From Rhodospirillum sp. (GTDB lineage: Bacteria; Pseudomonadota; Alphaproteobacteria; Dongiales; Dongiaceae): DNA of 64,000 nucleotides. Each line of letters begins with the position of its first letter. Position 1 is the first letter of the stretch. A program made the position numbers and the translations under genes. The stretch covers positions 744,001 to 808,000 of the forward strand of contig PNKY01000002.1 in NCBI GenBank assembly GCA_013822765.1. Direction: 5' to 3'. Positions 33,023-41,224 of the stretch are shown in pieces. The notes under the pieces are model-generated. The model did not search any database. It saw only the letters and a list, made by a program, of their open reading frames with translations, and was not told the DNA's origin.

Positions 33023-33454
33023 CTATGGCCGCGCGATGAAGCTCTTGCGCAGGGCGAGCACCGAGCCCGGTCCATGCACCGCCGCGAACAACAATCCGGC
33101 GATGAAGGTGAAGTGATCGACGAAGAAGCCGAACTCGGTCTGATTGTCCGGCTTCCATTGCGCAGGTCCATGGAAGGCAAAAGCCAGGAACAGCACGTAG
33201 ATCGCGGCGAGCAGCGCCGCCTCGGTGAAATACGCGCCGGTCAGCAGGCACAGCACCAGCGCCGTCTCGAAGAACGCGGCCAGCCAGGCAAGCAGCAGCG
33301 GGAACGGAAAGCCCGCGGCGGCGATGTAGCCTGCCGTGCCGTTCATGTCGGCGAACTTGAATGCTGCCGCCATGGCGAACAGCCCGGCGAAGATGAGCCG
33401 GCCAACCAGGATGGCGGCCACCTGCCATTTGGGAGTCGTCGCAAGGGCGTTCAT
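33023..33454 (-). CDS. DoxX family membrane protein
   Basis: 143 residues with four predicted helices. VGRLIFAGLFAMAAAFKFAD, AWLAAFFETALVLCLLTG and LLAAIYVLFLAFAFHGPAQW are typical of DoxX/quinol-oxidase-subunit-like proteins, often in thiosulfate or redox stress responses. ATG 33454 with GGAG 6 bases upstream. Alone; function not inferred. Confidence 0.82.
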   Translation of the reverse strand: MNALATTPKWQVAAILVGRLIFAGLFAMAAAFKFADMNGTAGYIAAAGFPFPLLLAWLAAFFETALVLCLLTGAYFTEAALLAAIYVLFLAFAFHGPAQWKPDNQTEFGFFVDHFTFIAGLLFAAVHGPGSVLALRKSFIARP

Positions 33455-33566
33455 CGGTCGCTCCAATCTGTGTGAGATCGGAAACGCTAACCGACGCGCA
33501 GCGCGCGATTCAACCGAAGCATTGTATCCAGACGGGGGCCGCCCAAGCGGCCCAATGGCCGCCGCC

Positions 33567-33797
33567 CTAGTTGATGCCGTTAAGACGGGGGCGGTCTTCA
33601 GTCGGCACCAGGTTGCCGATCAGCAGCCGCATTTCCTCCAAGGCATGGTGCAGCAGGGCGAGCCTGCGCGCGGCCTCCAGGGTGTCCTGCCCGGATTGCC
33701 GAAGTTCCACAATTTGTGCAGTCTGTTGCGCAATCCGCGCTTCCATCTGGCGAATGTGCTGGAGCGCAGCCGTCGAGGTCCCCGTCATGCCTGCCAT
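33567..33797 (-). CDS. Short coiled-coil protein, unknown
   Basis: 76 residues; a single long amphipathic helix with QMEARIAQQTAQIVELRQSG. No membrane segment or known domain. The start is uncertain because in-frame upstream codons continue to 33902; ribosome site weak. Divergent from the SRAP gene at 33919. Confidence 0.45.
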   Translation of the reverse strand: MAGMTGTSTAALQHIRQMEARIAQQTAQIVELRQSGQDTLEAARRLALLHHALEEMRLLIGNLVPTEDRPRLNGIN

Positions 33798-33918
33798 GCC
33801 CGTCGTCCCAGTCCACAAGCCCGTCCCAGTAGAATTTTGGGGCTCGGAAGATGAACCGTGGATGAACGGAAACCGCGGTCGGGCTGACAACGGGCCCGGC
33901 ATCGGGTAGCAAAAGGAT

Positions 33919-34560
33919 ATGTGCGGCCGCTACGCCTTCACATTGCCCCCGGAAGCCGTCCGCCAGCTGTTCGGCGTTGCGGGCGGGGACTGGGTCGAGC
34001 CGCGCATCAACCTGTCGCCGTCCACCACGAACCCCATCATCCGGATGAGCGAGGGCGCCAGGGAGTTGGCGCCGATGAAATGGGGACTCCGACCGTTCTG
34101 GTGGGACCCTGCAAAAACCAAGAACCAGCCCTTCAATGCCGCGGCGGAGGACGCCGCCAGCAAGCCGTTCTTCCGCGACGCCTTCAAGCATCGCCGCTGC
34201 GTGGTGCCCGCCACCGCCTATTACGAATGGGATCGCGCGAGCAAGCCGCCCAAGCCGTTCCAGTTGACGGTCGATGGCGGCGCTCCGTTCTGTTTTGCGG
34301 GGCTGTGGGAGCGTTGGAAGTCGCCGGACGGGGAGTGGCTGGAGAGCTATGCCATCGTCACCACCCAACCCAACAGATTGGTCGCCAACTGGCACAACCG
34401 CATGCCGGTGATCCTCGATCGCGAGGAGATCGACAGCTGGCTCGCGCAATCGGATCGCGTGCTCCTGGAAGCGATGCTCGATCCGTTTCCGCCGCACCGC
34501 ATGGACGCCAAGGCGGTCTCGCCCAAGCTCAACCGCTCCGACTACGACGGCCCGATCTGA
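33919..34560 (+). CDS. SOS-response-associated peptidase (SRAP/YedK family)
   Basis: 213 residues. The start Met is followed by the invariant Cys2 (MCGRYAFTL), which in this family crosslinks to abasic sites in single-stranded DNA. Also seen: MKWGLRPFWW, NAAAEDAASKPFFRDAFKHR, CVVPATAYYEWD and HNRMPVILD with the active-site His. Length is normal. AAAAGGAT precedes the ATG. Confidence 0.94.
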   Translation: MCGRYAFTLPPEAVRQLFGVAGGDWVEPRINLSPSTTNPIIRMSEGARELAPMKWGLRPFWWDPAKTKNQPFNAAAEDAASKPFFRDAFKHRRCVVPATAYYEWDRASKPPKPFQLTVDGGAPFCFAGLWERWKSPDGEWLESYAIVTTQPNRLVANWHNRMPVILDREEIDSWLAQSDRVLLEAMLDPFPPHRMDAKAVSPKLNRSDYDGPI

Positions 34561-34653
34561 TCCTTCATTTGAATGACCTGCATCTGTTGACCGGCTGCGG
34601 CACGGGCGCGAGCATCGAAGCGCGATGTCTCGATGCTGGTCAGGGAGTTCGGG

Positions 34654-35151
34654 ATGAAGCGCATCGTTCTTGCCGCCGCCATCGCCGCGGCGTGTATGAG
34701 TTCGGCCTTCTCCGCAGGCGCCGAACGAACCGTCGCCGGCCAGGCCCAGGTGATCGACGGCGATTCCCTCGTCGTCAGCGGCGTGCGCATCCGCATCCTC
34801 GATGTCGACGCGCCGGAGAGTGGGCAATTCTGCTTTTCGAAAGGCGAGAGCGTCGATCAGGGCGCGTGGCATTGCGGCAAGCGCGCCGCCGCCGCGCTCT
34901 CCGACTGGATCGGCGAGCAGAAGATCAGCTGCGATACCACTCGCCAAGGAGTCCACAAGGGTTGGCTGGCACGCTGTTCGGTCGACGGCGAGGACCTGGC
35001 GCAATGGCTCGCGGCCAACGGTTGGGCCGTCCCTGCGCCGGACTGCAAGTGCGAGGTCGTGCGATCCGCCGCGGATCAGGCTAGGACATCGGGGCTGGGC
35101 ATCTGGTCCAGCGCCTTCACGATGCCGTGGGAGTGGCGCGCAGCGCGCTAG
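34654..35151 (+). CDS. Secreted thermonuclease-family protein
   Basis: 165 residues from ATG 34654. A Sec signal (about 1-25, cut near FSAGA), then a staphylococcal-nuclease-like domain: QVIDGDSLVVSGVRIRILDVDAPES with the catalytic Asp/Arg pattern, KISCDTTRQGVHKGWLARC, and AQWLAANGWAVP. Several cysteines suggest disulfides in the periplasm. Alternative upstream ATG at 34633. Confidence 0.88.
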   Translation: MKRIVLAAAIAAACMSSAFSAGAERTVAGQAQVIDGDSLVVSGVRIRILDVDAPESGQFCFSKGESVDQGAWHCGKRAAAALSDWIGEQKISCDTTRQGVHKGWLARCSVDGEDLAQWLAANGWAVPAPDCKCEVVRSAADQARTSGLGIWSSAFTMPWEWRAAR

Positions 35152-35336
35152 CGGCTTTCCGCCCGGTAGAGAAACAACCGACCAAGAAGCTGTCGATCCG
35201 TACGCTGGCGGCGAACTCCCCCAGGACCGACATGGCACGATCCTCCCCGTTCGATCGATCTTAGGCCGCGCGATTGTCTTGATACAAGCTCAGCACGCGT
35301 TGCCCATCGTTGGTTTGCGCGCCATTTCTGACTAAG

Positions 35337-36020
35337 ATGGCGCGGCCAACGTCCGAGGCTTCCGTGACTGCATCGCTTGCCGATCATCCTCATCACCACG
35401 ACCCTGCACGCGATCATGCGCACAGCGAGGTGCCGTCCGATCCGGCGCTGCGCACCAAGGCGCTCGAGAGCCTGTTGACCGAGAAGGGACTGGTCGACCC
35501 CGCCGCGATCGATGCCTGGGTCGACGCCTATGAAACGAAGATCGGTCCCCGGCGCGGCGCGCAGATCGTCGCGCGCGCCTGGATCGACCCGCAATTCAAG
35601 GCGCGGCTGTTGCAGGACGCGAGCCGCGCAATCGAGCCACTTGGATTCCTGGGGCGGGAAGCGCAGCATATCGTGGTCGTCGAGAACACGCCTGCCGTCC
35701 ATAACCTCGTGGTCTGCACGCTTTGCTCCTGCTATCCGTGGGGTTTGCTCGGTTTGCCGCCGCGCTGGTACAAGGCGGCGCCGTACCGCTCGCGCTCGGT
35801 GATGGATCCGCGCGGCGTGCTGGCCGAATTTGGCTTGGCGCTTGGCAACGAACTCGAAGTGCGGGTATGGGATTCGACCGCCGAGATCCGCTACCTGGTG
35901 CTGCCGGAACGGCCAGCCGGCACTGATGGTCTTACCGAGGCGGCATTGGCGGAATTGGTCACGCGCGATGCGATGATCGGCGTCGCGAAAGTGGAGTCAC
36001 CGAAGGGAAGGACGGCATGA
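35337..36020 (+). CDS. Nitrile hydratase alpha subunit, first copy
   Basis: 227 residues. Hydrates nitriles to amides. The metal-binding loop [12 protein letters not shown] has Cys 127, 130 and 132; Thr between the first two Cys marks the cobalt type. Also [20 protein letters not shown] and VTRDAMIGV. The N-terminus is His-rich (HPHHH, then HAH), absent from most family members and possibly a cobalt-binding tail. Start choice ATG 35337 (GTG 35364 possible). ATGA overlap with the beta gene. Confidence 0.9.
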   Translation: MARPTSEASVTASLADHPHHHDPARDHAHSEVPSDPALRTKALESLLTEKGLVDPAAIDAWVDAYETKIGPRRGAQIVARAWIDPQFKARLLQDASRAIEPLGFLGREAQHIVVVENTPAVHNLVVCTLCSCYPWGLLGLPPRWYKAAPYRSRSVMDPRGVLAEFGLALGNELEVRVWDSTAEIRYLVLPERPAGTDGLTEAALAELVTRDAMIGVAKVESPKGRTA

Positions 36021-36682
36021 ACGGCGTTCACGACATGGGCGGCATGCATGGCCACGGACCGGTCGCGCCCGAGGATGAGAAGCACGAGCCGTTGTGGCAT
36101 GCGGCTTGGGAGGCGCGGATGCTCGGTATCACGCGCAGCATGACCTATCCCAAGGGCTTCAATATCGACCGCTTCCGCCACATCCGCGAACTGATGCCGC
36201 CGGACCTCTATCTGGCGCGCAGCTACTACGACCACTGGTACGCGGTCTGCGTCGCGGCCCTGCTGAATGGCGGCCTCGCGACCAAGGAGGAGATCAAGAA
36301 CGGCCACGCCGCCGCCGGTAGCGCGAAGCGCAACGATGCCGCGCGTGCCGACCAGGTGTGGCAGAGCCAGAAGACGCAGGGCATCTTCACGCGCGAGGTC
36401 GCTACGCCGCCGCAGTTCGCCATCGGGCAGCGCGTGCGGGCGCGCAACATCAATCCGACCGGGCACACGCGGCTGCCACGCTACGTCCGCGGCAAGGTCG
36501 GGGTGGTGCAGATCCATCACGGCGGCCACGTCTTCCCCGATACCAACGCCCATCAGCAGGGCGAGGCGCCGCAGCACCTTTACACGGTCGTATTCTCAGC
36601 GCGCGAATTGTGGGGCCCCGATGCCTCCGCGCGCGACGAGATCTGCGCCGATTTGTGGGAGAGCTACCTTGACCCAGCATAG
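36017..36682 (+). CDS. Nitrile hydratase beta subunit, first copy
   Basis: 221 residues, beginning with [16 protein letters not shown], the usual beta start. [20 protein letters not shown] is the helical part; [20 protein letters not shown] in the C-terminal SH3-like barrel carries the active-site Arg. Its 3' end overlaps the second alpha gene by 14 bases. Confidence 0.93.
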   Translation: MNGVHDMGGMHGHGPVAPEDEKHEPLWHAAWEARMLGITRSMTYPKGFNIDRFRHIRELMPPDLYLARSYYDHWYAVCVAALLNGGLATKEEIKNGHAAAGSAKRNDAARADQVWQSQKTQGIFTREVATPPQFAIGQRVRARNINPTGHTRLPRYVRGKVGVVQIHHGGHVFPDTNAHQQGEAPQHLYTVVFSARELWGPDASARDEICADLWESYLDPA

Positions 36683-37307
36683 CCACACGCACGATCACGA
36701 TCTCGCCCACCATCACGACATCCACGCGGAGCTGCCGTCCGATCCGGCCTTGCGCGTGAAGGCGCTGGAGAGCCTGCTGACGGAGAAGGGACTGGTCGAC
36801 CCGGCCGCGATCGATGCGTGGATCGAGATCTATGAATCGAAGATCGGCCCGCGCAATGGCGCGAAGGTGGTCGCCAAGGCCTGGGTCGATCCGGCCTACA
36901 AACAGCGGCTGCTGAGCGATGGCAGCAAAGCGATCGGCGAGCTGGATTTCCTCGGCCGCCAGGGCCAGCACATCGTCGCGGTCGAGAACACGCCGGAGGT
37001 TCATAACCTCGTCGTCTGCACCTTGTGCTCCTGCTATCCGTTGTCGGTGCTGGGGCTGCCGCCGGCCTGGTACAAGTCGGCGCCGTACCGCTCGCGTGCG
37101 GTCATCGACCCGCGCGGCGTGCTGAAGGAGTTCGGCTTGGAGCTGCCGGAGCACGTGAAGATCCGCGTCTGGGACTCGACCGCCGAGGTACGCTATCTCG
37201 TGCTGCCGGAGCGGCCCGCCGGCACCGAGCGGATGAACGAGGAGCAGCTGGCTGCGCTGGTAACGCGCGATTCCATGATCGGCGTCGGCAAGGTCTCCGC
37301 GAAGTGA
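36669..37307 (+). CDS. Nitrile hydratase alpha subunit, second copy
   Basis: 212 residues from TTG 36669, with GGGAGAG 7 bases upstream, inside the end of the first beta gene. N-terminus [20 protein letters not shown] is even more His-rich than in copy one. The metal loop [10 protein letters not shown] has Cys 117, 120 and 122. The core is highly similar to copy one, but [19 protein letters not shown] differs, so the pair is a diverged tandem duplication. Overlaps the second beta gene by 4 bases (GTGA). Confidence 0.9.
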   Translation: MTQHSHTHDHDLAHHHDIHAELPSDPALRVKALESLLTEKGLVDPAAIDAWIEIYESKIGPRNGAKVVAKAWVDPAYKQRLLSDGSKAIGELDFLGRQGQHIVAVENTPEVHNLVVCTLCSCYPLSVLGLPPAWYKSAPYRSRAVIDPRGVLKEFGLELPEHVKIRVWDSTAEVRYLVLPERPAGTERMNEEQLAALVTRDSMIGVGKVSAK

Positions 37308-37957
37308 ACGCGATCCACGACCTCGGCGGCATGCACGGCTTCGGTGCGATTGACGCCGAGCGCAACGAGCCGCCGTTCCACGAGGCGTGGGAGGGCAGGG
37401 CCGGCGGCATCCTGGAAGTAATGACCTTTCCCGCCGGCTTTACCGTCGACCGCTTCCGATATCTGCGCGAGACGCTGCGTCCGGCCCTCTATTTGACGCA
37501 GACCTACTACGAGCAATGGATCTACATCGCCGAGCAGGCGTTGCTGGAATCCGGCATGATCTCAGCGGAGGAGCTTGCGCGCGGCAAGACCCAGACGCCA
37601 AAGCGCGATGATGCGATGCGTTCCGATGCGGTCTGGGGGTTCCTCCATGATCGCACGCATAGTGGACGCGATGTGAGCGACACGCCGCGGTTCGCCATCG
37701 GCCAACGCGTGCGGGCGGACAACATGCAGCCCACTGGTCATACGCGTTTGCCGCGCTATGCCCGCGGCAAGACCGGCAACATTGTCAGCCACCACGGCGC
37801 GCATGTCCTGCCCGACGCCAGCGCGCACGGCAAGGGAGACATGCCGCAGCACCTCTACACGGTGCGCTTTGCGGCGCGGGAGCTGTGGGGCGACCGCGCC
37901 AATCCGCGCGACAGCGTCCATCTCGATCTGTGGGAGAGCTATCTTGAGTCAGCCTGA
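37304..37957 (+). CDS. Nitrile hydratase beta subunit, second copy
   Basis: 217 residues from GTG 37304. Begins [36 protein letters not shown] and [20 protein letters not shown] correspond to the first copy but with clear divergence, including Ala for Val after RLPRY. Full length. Its end overlaps the accessory gene by 14 bases, repeating the junction seen after the first beta gene. Confidence 0.92.
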   Translation: MNAIHDLGGMHGFGAIDAERNEPPFHEAWEGRAGGILEVMTFPAGFTVDRFRYLRETLRPALYLTQTYYEQWIYIAEQALLESGMISAEELARGKTQTPKRDDAMRSDAVWGFLHDRTHSGRDVSDTPRFAIGQRVRADNMQPTGHTRLPRYARGKTGNIVSHHGAHVLPDASAHGKGDMPQHLYTVRFAARELWGDRANPRDSVHLDLWESYLESA

Positions 37958-38306
37958 GGGCGCATGCGCCGACGCCGCGCTGCAGCCGATCCGCCGCGCC
38001 GAAGGCGAGCCCTTGTTCGCCGAGCCGTGGGAGGCGCAGGCGCTCGCGCTCGCGATCGCGCTACAACAGTCCGGCTGCTACACCGCAGTCGAATGGGCCG
38101 ACGCCCTCGGCGCCGCCATCAAGCGCGCGCAAGCGGCCGGCGATCTGGATGATGGGTCGACCTACTATCACCACGTCCTGTCCGCGCTCGAGCATCTGGT
38201 GCAGGAGAAGAAGATCGCCACTGCCGACCTGCTCGCGGCGAAGAAAGCGGCGTGGATCGAGGCGTATGAACATACGCCGCATGGGAAGCCAGTGGAGTTG
38301 CGGTAA
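37944..38306 (+). CDS. Nitrile hydratase accessory (activator) protein
   Basis: 120 residues from TTG 37944 (GGGAGAG upstream, same context as at 36669). EPLFAEPWEAQALALAIALQ, GCYTAVEWADALGAAIKRA and YYHHVLSALEHLVQEKKIA are characteristic of the activators that deliver metal to the alpha subunit by subunit swapping. One activator serves both alpha-beta pairs. The first residues are close to the start of alpha copy two (TQ/SQ), suggesting this junction came with the duplication. Confidence 0.88.
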   Translation: MSQPEGACADAALQPIRRAEGEPLFAEPWEAQALALAIALQQSGCYTAVEWADALGAAIKRAQAAGDLDDGSTYYHHVLSALEHLVQEKKIATADLLAAKKAAWIEAYEHTPHGKPVELR

Positions 38307-38330
38307 AGCACGCTCGTCGACCATTCTCAT

Positions 38331-38420
38331 CTGTCACCCCGGCCTTGAGCCGGGGTCCACTCATCCGCCGCACGAGCGGTTGCGCGATGGAGCCCAGCTC
38401 AAGGCCCGGGGGGTGACGAT
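38331..38420. repeat. Intergenic inverted repeat element
   Basis: TGTCACCCCGGCCTTGAGC (38332-38350) is found again in near-inverted form as GCTCAAGGCCCGGGGGGTGAC at the right end (38397-38417). The left arm itself is a hairpin, CCCCGGC-CTTGA-GCCGGGG. This looks like the short GC-rich palindromic elements scattered between genes of many alphaproteobacteria; it could also end the nitrile hydratase transcript. Confidence 0.65.
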
Positions 38421-38445
38421 GGAGGGGGCGGTGAGGTCGGAGCGA

Positions 38446-39615
38446 CTACGCCAACCCAAACACCTGCCGTTCGTCCGCGATGCCCTTCAGCGCGTGCGCG
38501 CCTAGATCTCGCAGTTCGCTGCGGTCGCGCAGCAGGGCGGCGAAATCGTCCGAGATCACGCAGCCTTCGCCCAAGCGCGCCGACAGGCTCTGCAGCCGTG
38601 CCGCCAGATTGACCGCAGGGCCGATGACAGTGAAGTCCAGCCGAGTCTCGCCGCCGATGTTGCCGTAGTGCACCTCTCCCACATGCAGCGCGAGGCCCCA
38701 CTGGATCATGGCCTGGTCGGCCGCGCGGCGCGCGAGGTTGATCTCCGCGATCCGCGCCTGCGCCGAGCGCGCCGAGGCGAGCGCGCGTTGCGCCGCCTTG
38801 CGGCCGCTCGAGGCGGTCGCGATCGGGTAGATCGCCAGCAGGGCGTCGCCGATGAACTTCAACGTCTCGCCCTGCTGCTGCTCGACCGCGCGGGTGAGGG
38901 CGCCGAAATAATCGTTGAGCAGCGCGATCAGTGCCTCGTTGGGCAGCGCGTCCGACAGCTCGGTGAAACCGCGCAGGTCGGAGAACCAGATGATGGCGCG
39001 CACGTCCTCGCCCTGGCCGCGCTTGATCTGGCCCTGCAGCACGCGCTGGCCGGAGATGCGCCCGACATAGGTGTCGAGCAGCACGCGCGCGGTGCGGCGC
39101 AGGGTCTGGATCTCCAGCAGGTAGGCGAAGTGCGGCATCAGCACCTGGAGCGCCGCGATCTCGGCATCCCTGAACCCGCCCTCCTGGCGGGTGGCGAAGG
39201 TCATCGCCTTGATGGTGCCGTCGGAAAACGGCGCGGGCAGGGCGATGTAGTCGCTGAAGCCTTCCTCGCGCAGGTCCGAAACGATGGGATATTCGCCAGG
39301 CTGCAGTTCCGCCGTCACACGCGCCCGGACTGGCCCGTCGCCGCGATAGACGACGTAGAGCGGGCTGCGCTCGTACATCGAGCGGGTTAGGCTGGTCATC
39401 TGCCACTGCCGCTCGTGCGCCAGCCGCGCCGGCTCCCACACCACGCTGGAGGAGGCGATCTGCGGATGCAGCATGGGGATGCCGGTGGTGATCCGGTCGA
39501 TCGGCAGCCCGATCTCCACGAGCTGCTCGCCCAGGGCCTCCACGAAGGCCTCGGTCTCGATCAGGCGGCGGCCGGGACCCTCCAGCCAGCCGAGCAGCGG
39601 GGCGAGCTCTATCAC
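38446..39615 (-). CDS. Class III adenylate/guanylate cyclase
   Basis: 389 residues. N-terminal sensor-like region (1-195, no membrane segment, no recognised domain), then a class III catalytic domain: IIWFSDLRGFTELSDALPNE with the first metal Asp, KFIGDALLAIYP with the second, and VHYGNIGGETRLDFTVIGPA plus NLAARLQ with the transition-state Arg. Makes cAMP (substrate guess only). This N-region type recurs in multi-copy cyclases of rhizobia and relatives. Confidence 0.88.
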   Translation of the reverse strand: MIELAPLLGWLEGPGRRLIETEAFVEALGEQLVEIGLPIDRITTGIPMLHPQIASSSVVWEPARLAHERQWQMTSLTRSMYERSPLYVVYRGDGPVRARVTAELQPGEYPIVSDLREEGFSDYIALPAPFSDGTIKAMTFATRQEGGFRDAEIAALQVLMPHFAYLLEIQTLRRTARVLLDTYVGRISGQRVLQGQIKRGQGEDVRAIIWFSDLRGFTELSDALPNEALIALLNDYFGALTRAVEQQQGETLKFIGDALLAIYPIATASSGRKAAQRALASARSAQARIAEINLARRAADQAMIQWGLALHVGEVHYGNIGGETRLDFTVIGPAVNLAARLQSLSARLGEGCVISDDFAALLRDRSELRDLGAHALKGIADERQVFGLA

Positions 39616-39728
39616 TTTTAGCCTCCTGCGACGGATCGCAGCATAGCGCGCTGAAATCTCTGAGGAAATGGCCCTAATGCCTTGAACTAGCTAGGGGAAT
39701 ATCGGGGCGTAGCCGGCCCTCACAATCC

Positions 39729-39743
39729 TGCGAACAGTTCGCA
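39729..39743 (+). promoter_or_regulatory. Fur-like box 1 upstream of bfd
   Basis: TGCGAACAGTTCGCA is a perfect 7-1-7 inverted repeat matching alphaproteobacterial Fur sites (TGC-N9-GCA). It ends 7 bases before the -35 box. Confidence 0.65.
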
Positions 39744-39750
39744 TTCGCGC

Positions 39751-39779
39751 TTGCGCTGGATCGAACTCCTGCGTATCTT
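39751..39779 (+). promoter_or_regulatory. Promoter of bfd
   Basis: TTGCGC (39751-39756), spacer of 17, TATCTT (39774-39779). Implied start near 39786, inside the second Fur-like box. Confidence 0.55.
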
Positions 39780-39782
39780 CCC

Positions 39783-39797
39783 TGCGAACGGTTCGCA
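39783..39797 (+). promoter_or_regulatory. Fur-like box 2 upstream of bfd
   Basis: TGCGAACGGTTCGCA, the same palindrome as box 1 except for the centre base, 54 bases from box 1. It covers the predicted transcription start, as expected for iron repression. Confidence 0.65.
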
Positions 39798-39813
39798 TTG
39801 TCACCGAGCTGGC

Positions 39814-40008
39814 ATGATCATCTGCATTTGCAATCGCATTAGCGACCACGAAATCCGCTCTGCCGCCCGCGCCGGCGCCACCTGCTGCAAGCAGGTATTC
39901 GGCGGCAAGGGCACGGCCCCGCAATGCGGCTCCTGCATCGATGCGATGGGCGAGATCCTCGACGAGACCATCGCCAGCGGCGAACGCCACCTGATGGCGG
40001 CCGAATAA
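39814..40008 (+). CDS. bfd: Bacterioferritin-associated ferredoxin
   Basis: 64 residues with the [2Fe-2S] ligands C4, C6, C38 and C41 (MIICICN and PQCGSC), the same numbering as E. coli Bfd. Donates electrons for iron release from bacterioferritin. The two palindromes upstream indicate iron repression, so it is made when iron is scarce. Convergent with bfr, ending 7 bases from it. Confidence 0.93.
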   Translation: MIICICNRISDHEIRSAARAGATCCKQVFGGKGTAPQCGSCIDAMGEILDETIASGERHLMAAE

Positions 40009-40015
40009 CCTCTCT

Positions 40016-40498
40016 CTAGGACGACGGCCCTTCGCCAATCTGGGTCTGCAGGTAGTTCTGCAGCCCGACCTTCTGCACCAGTTCCAGCTCCGTCTCCAGG
40101 AAGTCGATGTGCTTCTCGGTGTCTTCGAGCAGGTTGGTGACCATGTCGCGCGAGACGAAATCCTTCACAGTCTCGAAATGCGCGACGGCGGCGACCATGT
40201 CGGTACGCGCGGCATATTCCAGTTTGAGATCGCTCTTCAGGCATTCCGGCACGGTCTCGCCGATCAGCAGTTTGCCGAGGTCCTGCAGGTTGGGCAGCCC
40301 CTCCAGCAGCAGGATACGCTTGATGAGGTGATCGGCATGCTTCATCTCGCCGATCGATTCCTCGTAGATCTTCTTGCCGAGACGCTCGAACCCCCAGTGC
40401 CGCAGAGTGCGACCGTGCAGAAAATACTGATTGATCGCGGTCAGCTCGTTCTTTAGCAGCTTGTTGAGATGCTTGACGACACTGGCGTCGACTTTCAT
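40016..40498 (-). CDS. bfr: Bacterioferritin
   Basis: 160 residues, iron-storage shell protein. The ferroxidase ligands E18, E51, H54, and the later EKHID glutamate/histidine are present, as is M52, the heme ligand. Start ATG 40498 has GGAGG 6 bases upstream. It faces bfd, its functional partner. AATGACTGTCATT at 40581-40593, 83 bases upstream, might be an iron-responsive site (weak). Confidence 0.95.
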   Translation of the reverse strand: MKVDASVVKHLNKLLKNELTAINQYFLHGRTLRHWGFERLGKKIYEESIGEMKHADHLIKRILLLEGLPNLQDLGKLLIGETVPECLKSDLKLEYAARTDMVAAVAHFETVKDFVSRDMVTNLLEDTEKHIDFLETELELVQKVGLQNYLQTQIGEGPSS

Positions 40499-40588
40499 GG
40501 CGGCCTCCACGGCTCTTGCTCCACGGACTCGTCGACGAAGGCTAGTCCGCTTAGGGCTGCCCTGCAACGATAAGCTGCGCAATGACTG

Positions 40589-41224
40589 TCATTCGCACCA
40601 AGCGGTTAGCTGCGCTTCTGTCACCGTATTGCCACGCCAGCAATAGAGCGCCAGCAGAGTGGAGTCGGTGGCCTTGGTCTCGTGCACGATCATTGGCGGA
40701 TGATGGATCGCGCGGCCGGCGGGAACGGTTCGCCAGTCCTCCTGAGCACGTCGCCACAGCCCGCCCTCGGTGAGCGGATGATAGATCTCCTCCGCCGGGT
40801 GGGCGTGCGCGGGATAGTGCAGGCGCGGTCCCAGAAGCAGGAGCCCGACCCGGATCTCCGGCGCGTGGAACAGCGCCTCCTTCGGTCCAGCGAACTCGAC
40901 ATAGCCGTAACCCGCCATGAACGCCGCGCCCATGTTGGCGGCGCTGTAGTTGGGGTTCTGTCGCCACGTGAAGAGATGTGCCGCGGCGGCGATCGCGTCC
41001 CGCACCGGCAACAATTCCGGCAGCTGAATGCGCGCCAAGGCGGGCGCCAGCAAAGCGGCAGCCGGCAAGGCGCGTGGCACCGCAGCGGGGGCGCTGGGCA
41101 CGCAGCCGTCCAGCGCCGCGCACACCGCCCCGACCATGGCGCGCTCGCCGGCATTGTTCGAAGAGTTCGGCGATTGCAGGAAGTCGCGGACGACGCGCCG
41201 CAGCCGGTCCGGTTCATCGCTCAC
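40589..41224 (-). CDS. DMSP-lyase-like cupin protein (DddQ/DddL family)
   Basis: 211 residues from GTG 41224, overlapping the preceding gene's end. The cupin has AHAHPAEEIYHPL, matching DddQ's metal ligands His125, Glu129 and Tyr131 in spacing, and a further His in MIVHETKA 39 residues later (His163 equivalent). PAGRAIHHPP and LLALYCWRGNT are also typical of this family. DMSP lyases release dimethyl sulfide from dimethylsulfoniopropionate; many homologues have unproven substrates. The 110-residue N-terminal region is helical and variable. Confidence 0.75.
   Translation of the reverse strand: MSDEPDRLRRVVRDFLQSPNSSNNAGERAMVGAVCAALDGCVPSAPAAVPRALPAAALLAPALARIQLPELLPVRDAIAAAAHLFTWRQNPNYSAANMGAAFMAGYGYVEFAGPKEALFHAPEIRVGLLLLGPRLHYPAHAHPAEEIYHPLTEGGLWRRAQEDWRTVPAGRAIHHPPMIVHETKATDSTLLALYCWRGNTVTEAQLTAWCE

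Noticed and set aside
38332..38420. CRISPR-like repeat
   Set aside because: Only two arms in inverted orientation, no regular spacer array.
40581..40593. AATGACTGTCATT palindrome upstream of bfr as an iron-responsive box
   Set aside because: It does not match the TGCGAAC-type boxes at bfd and partly overlaps the end of the neighbouring gene; mentioned only as a weak possibility.
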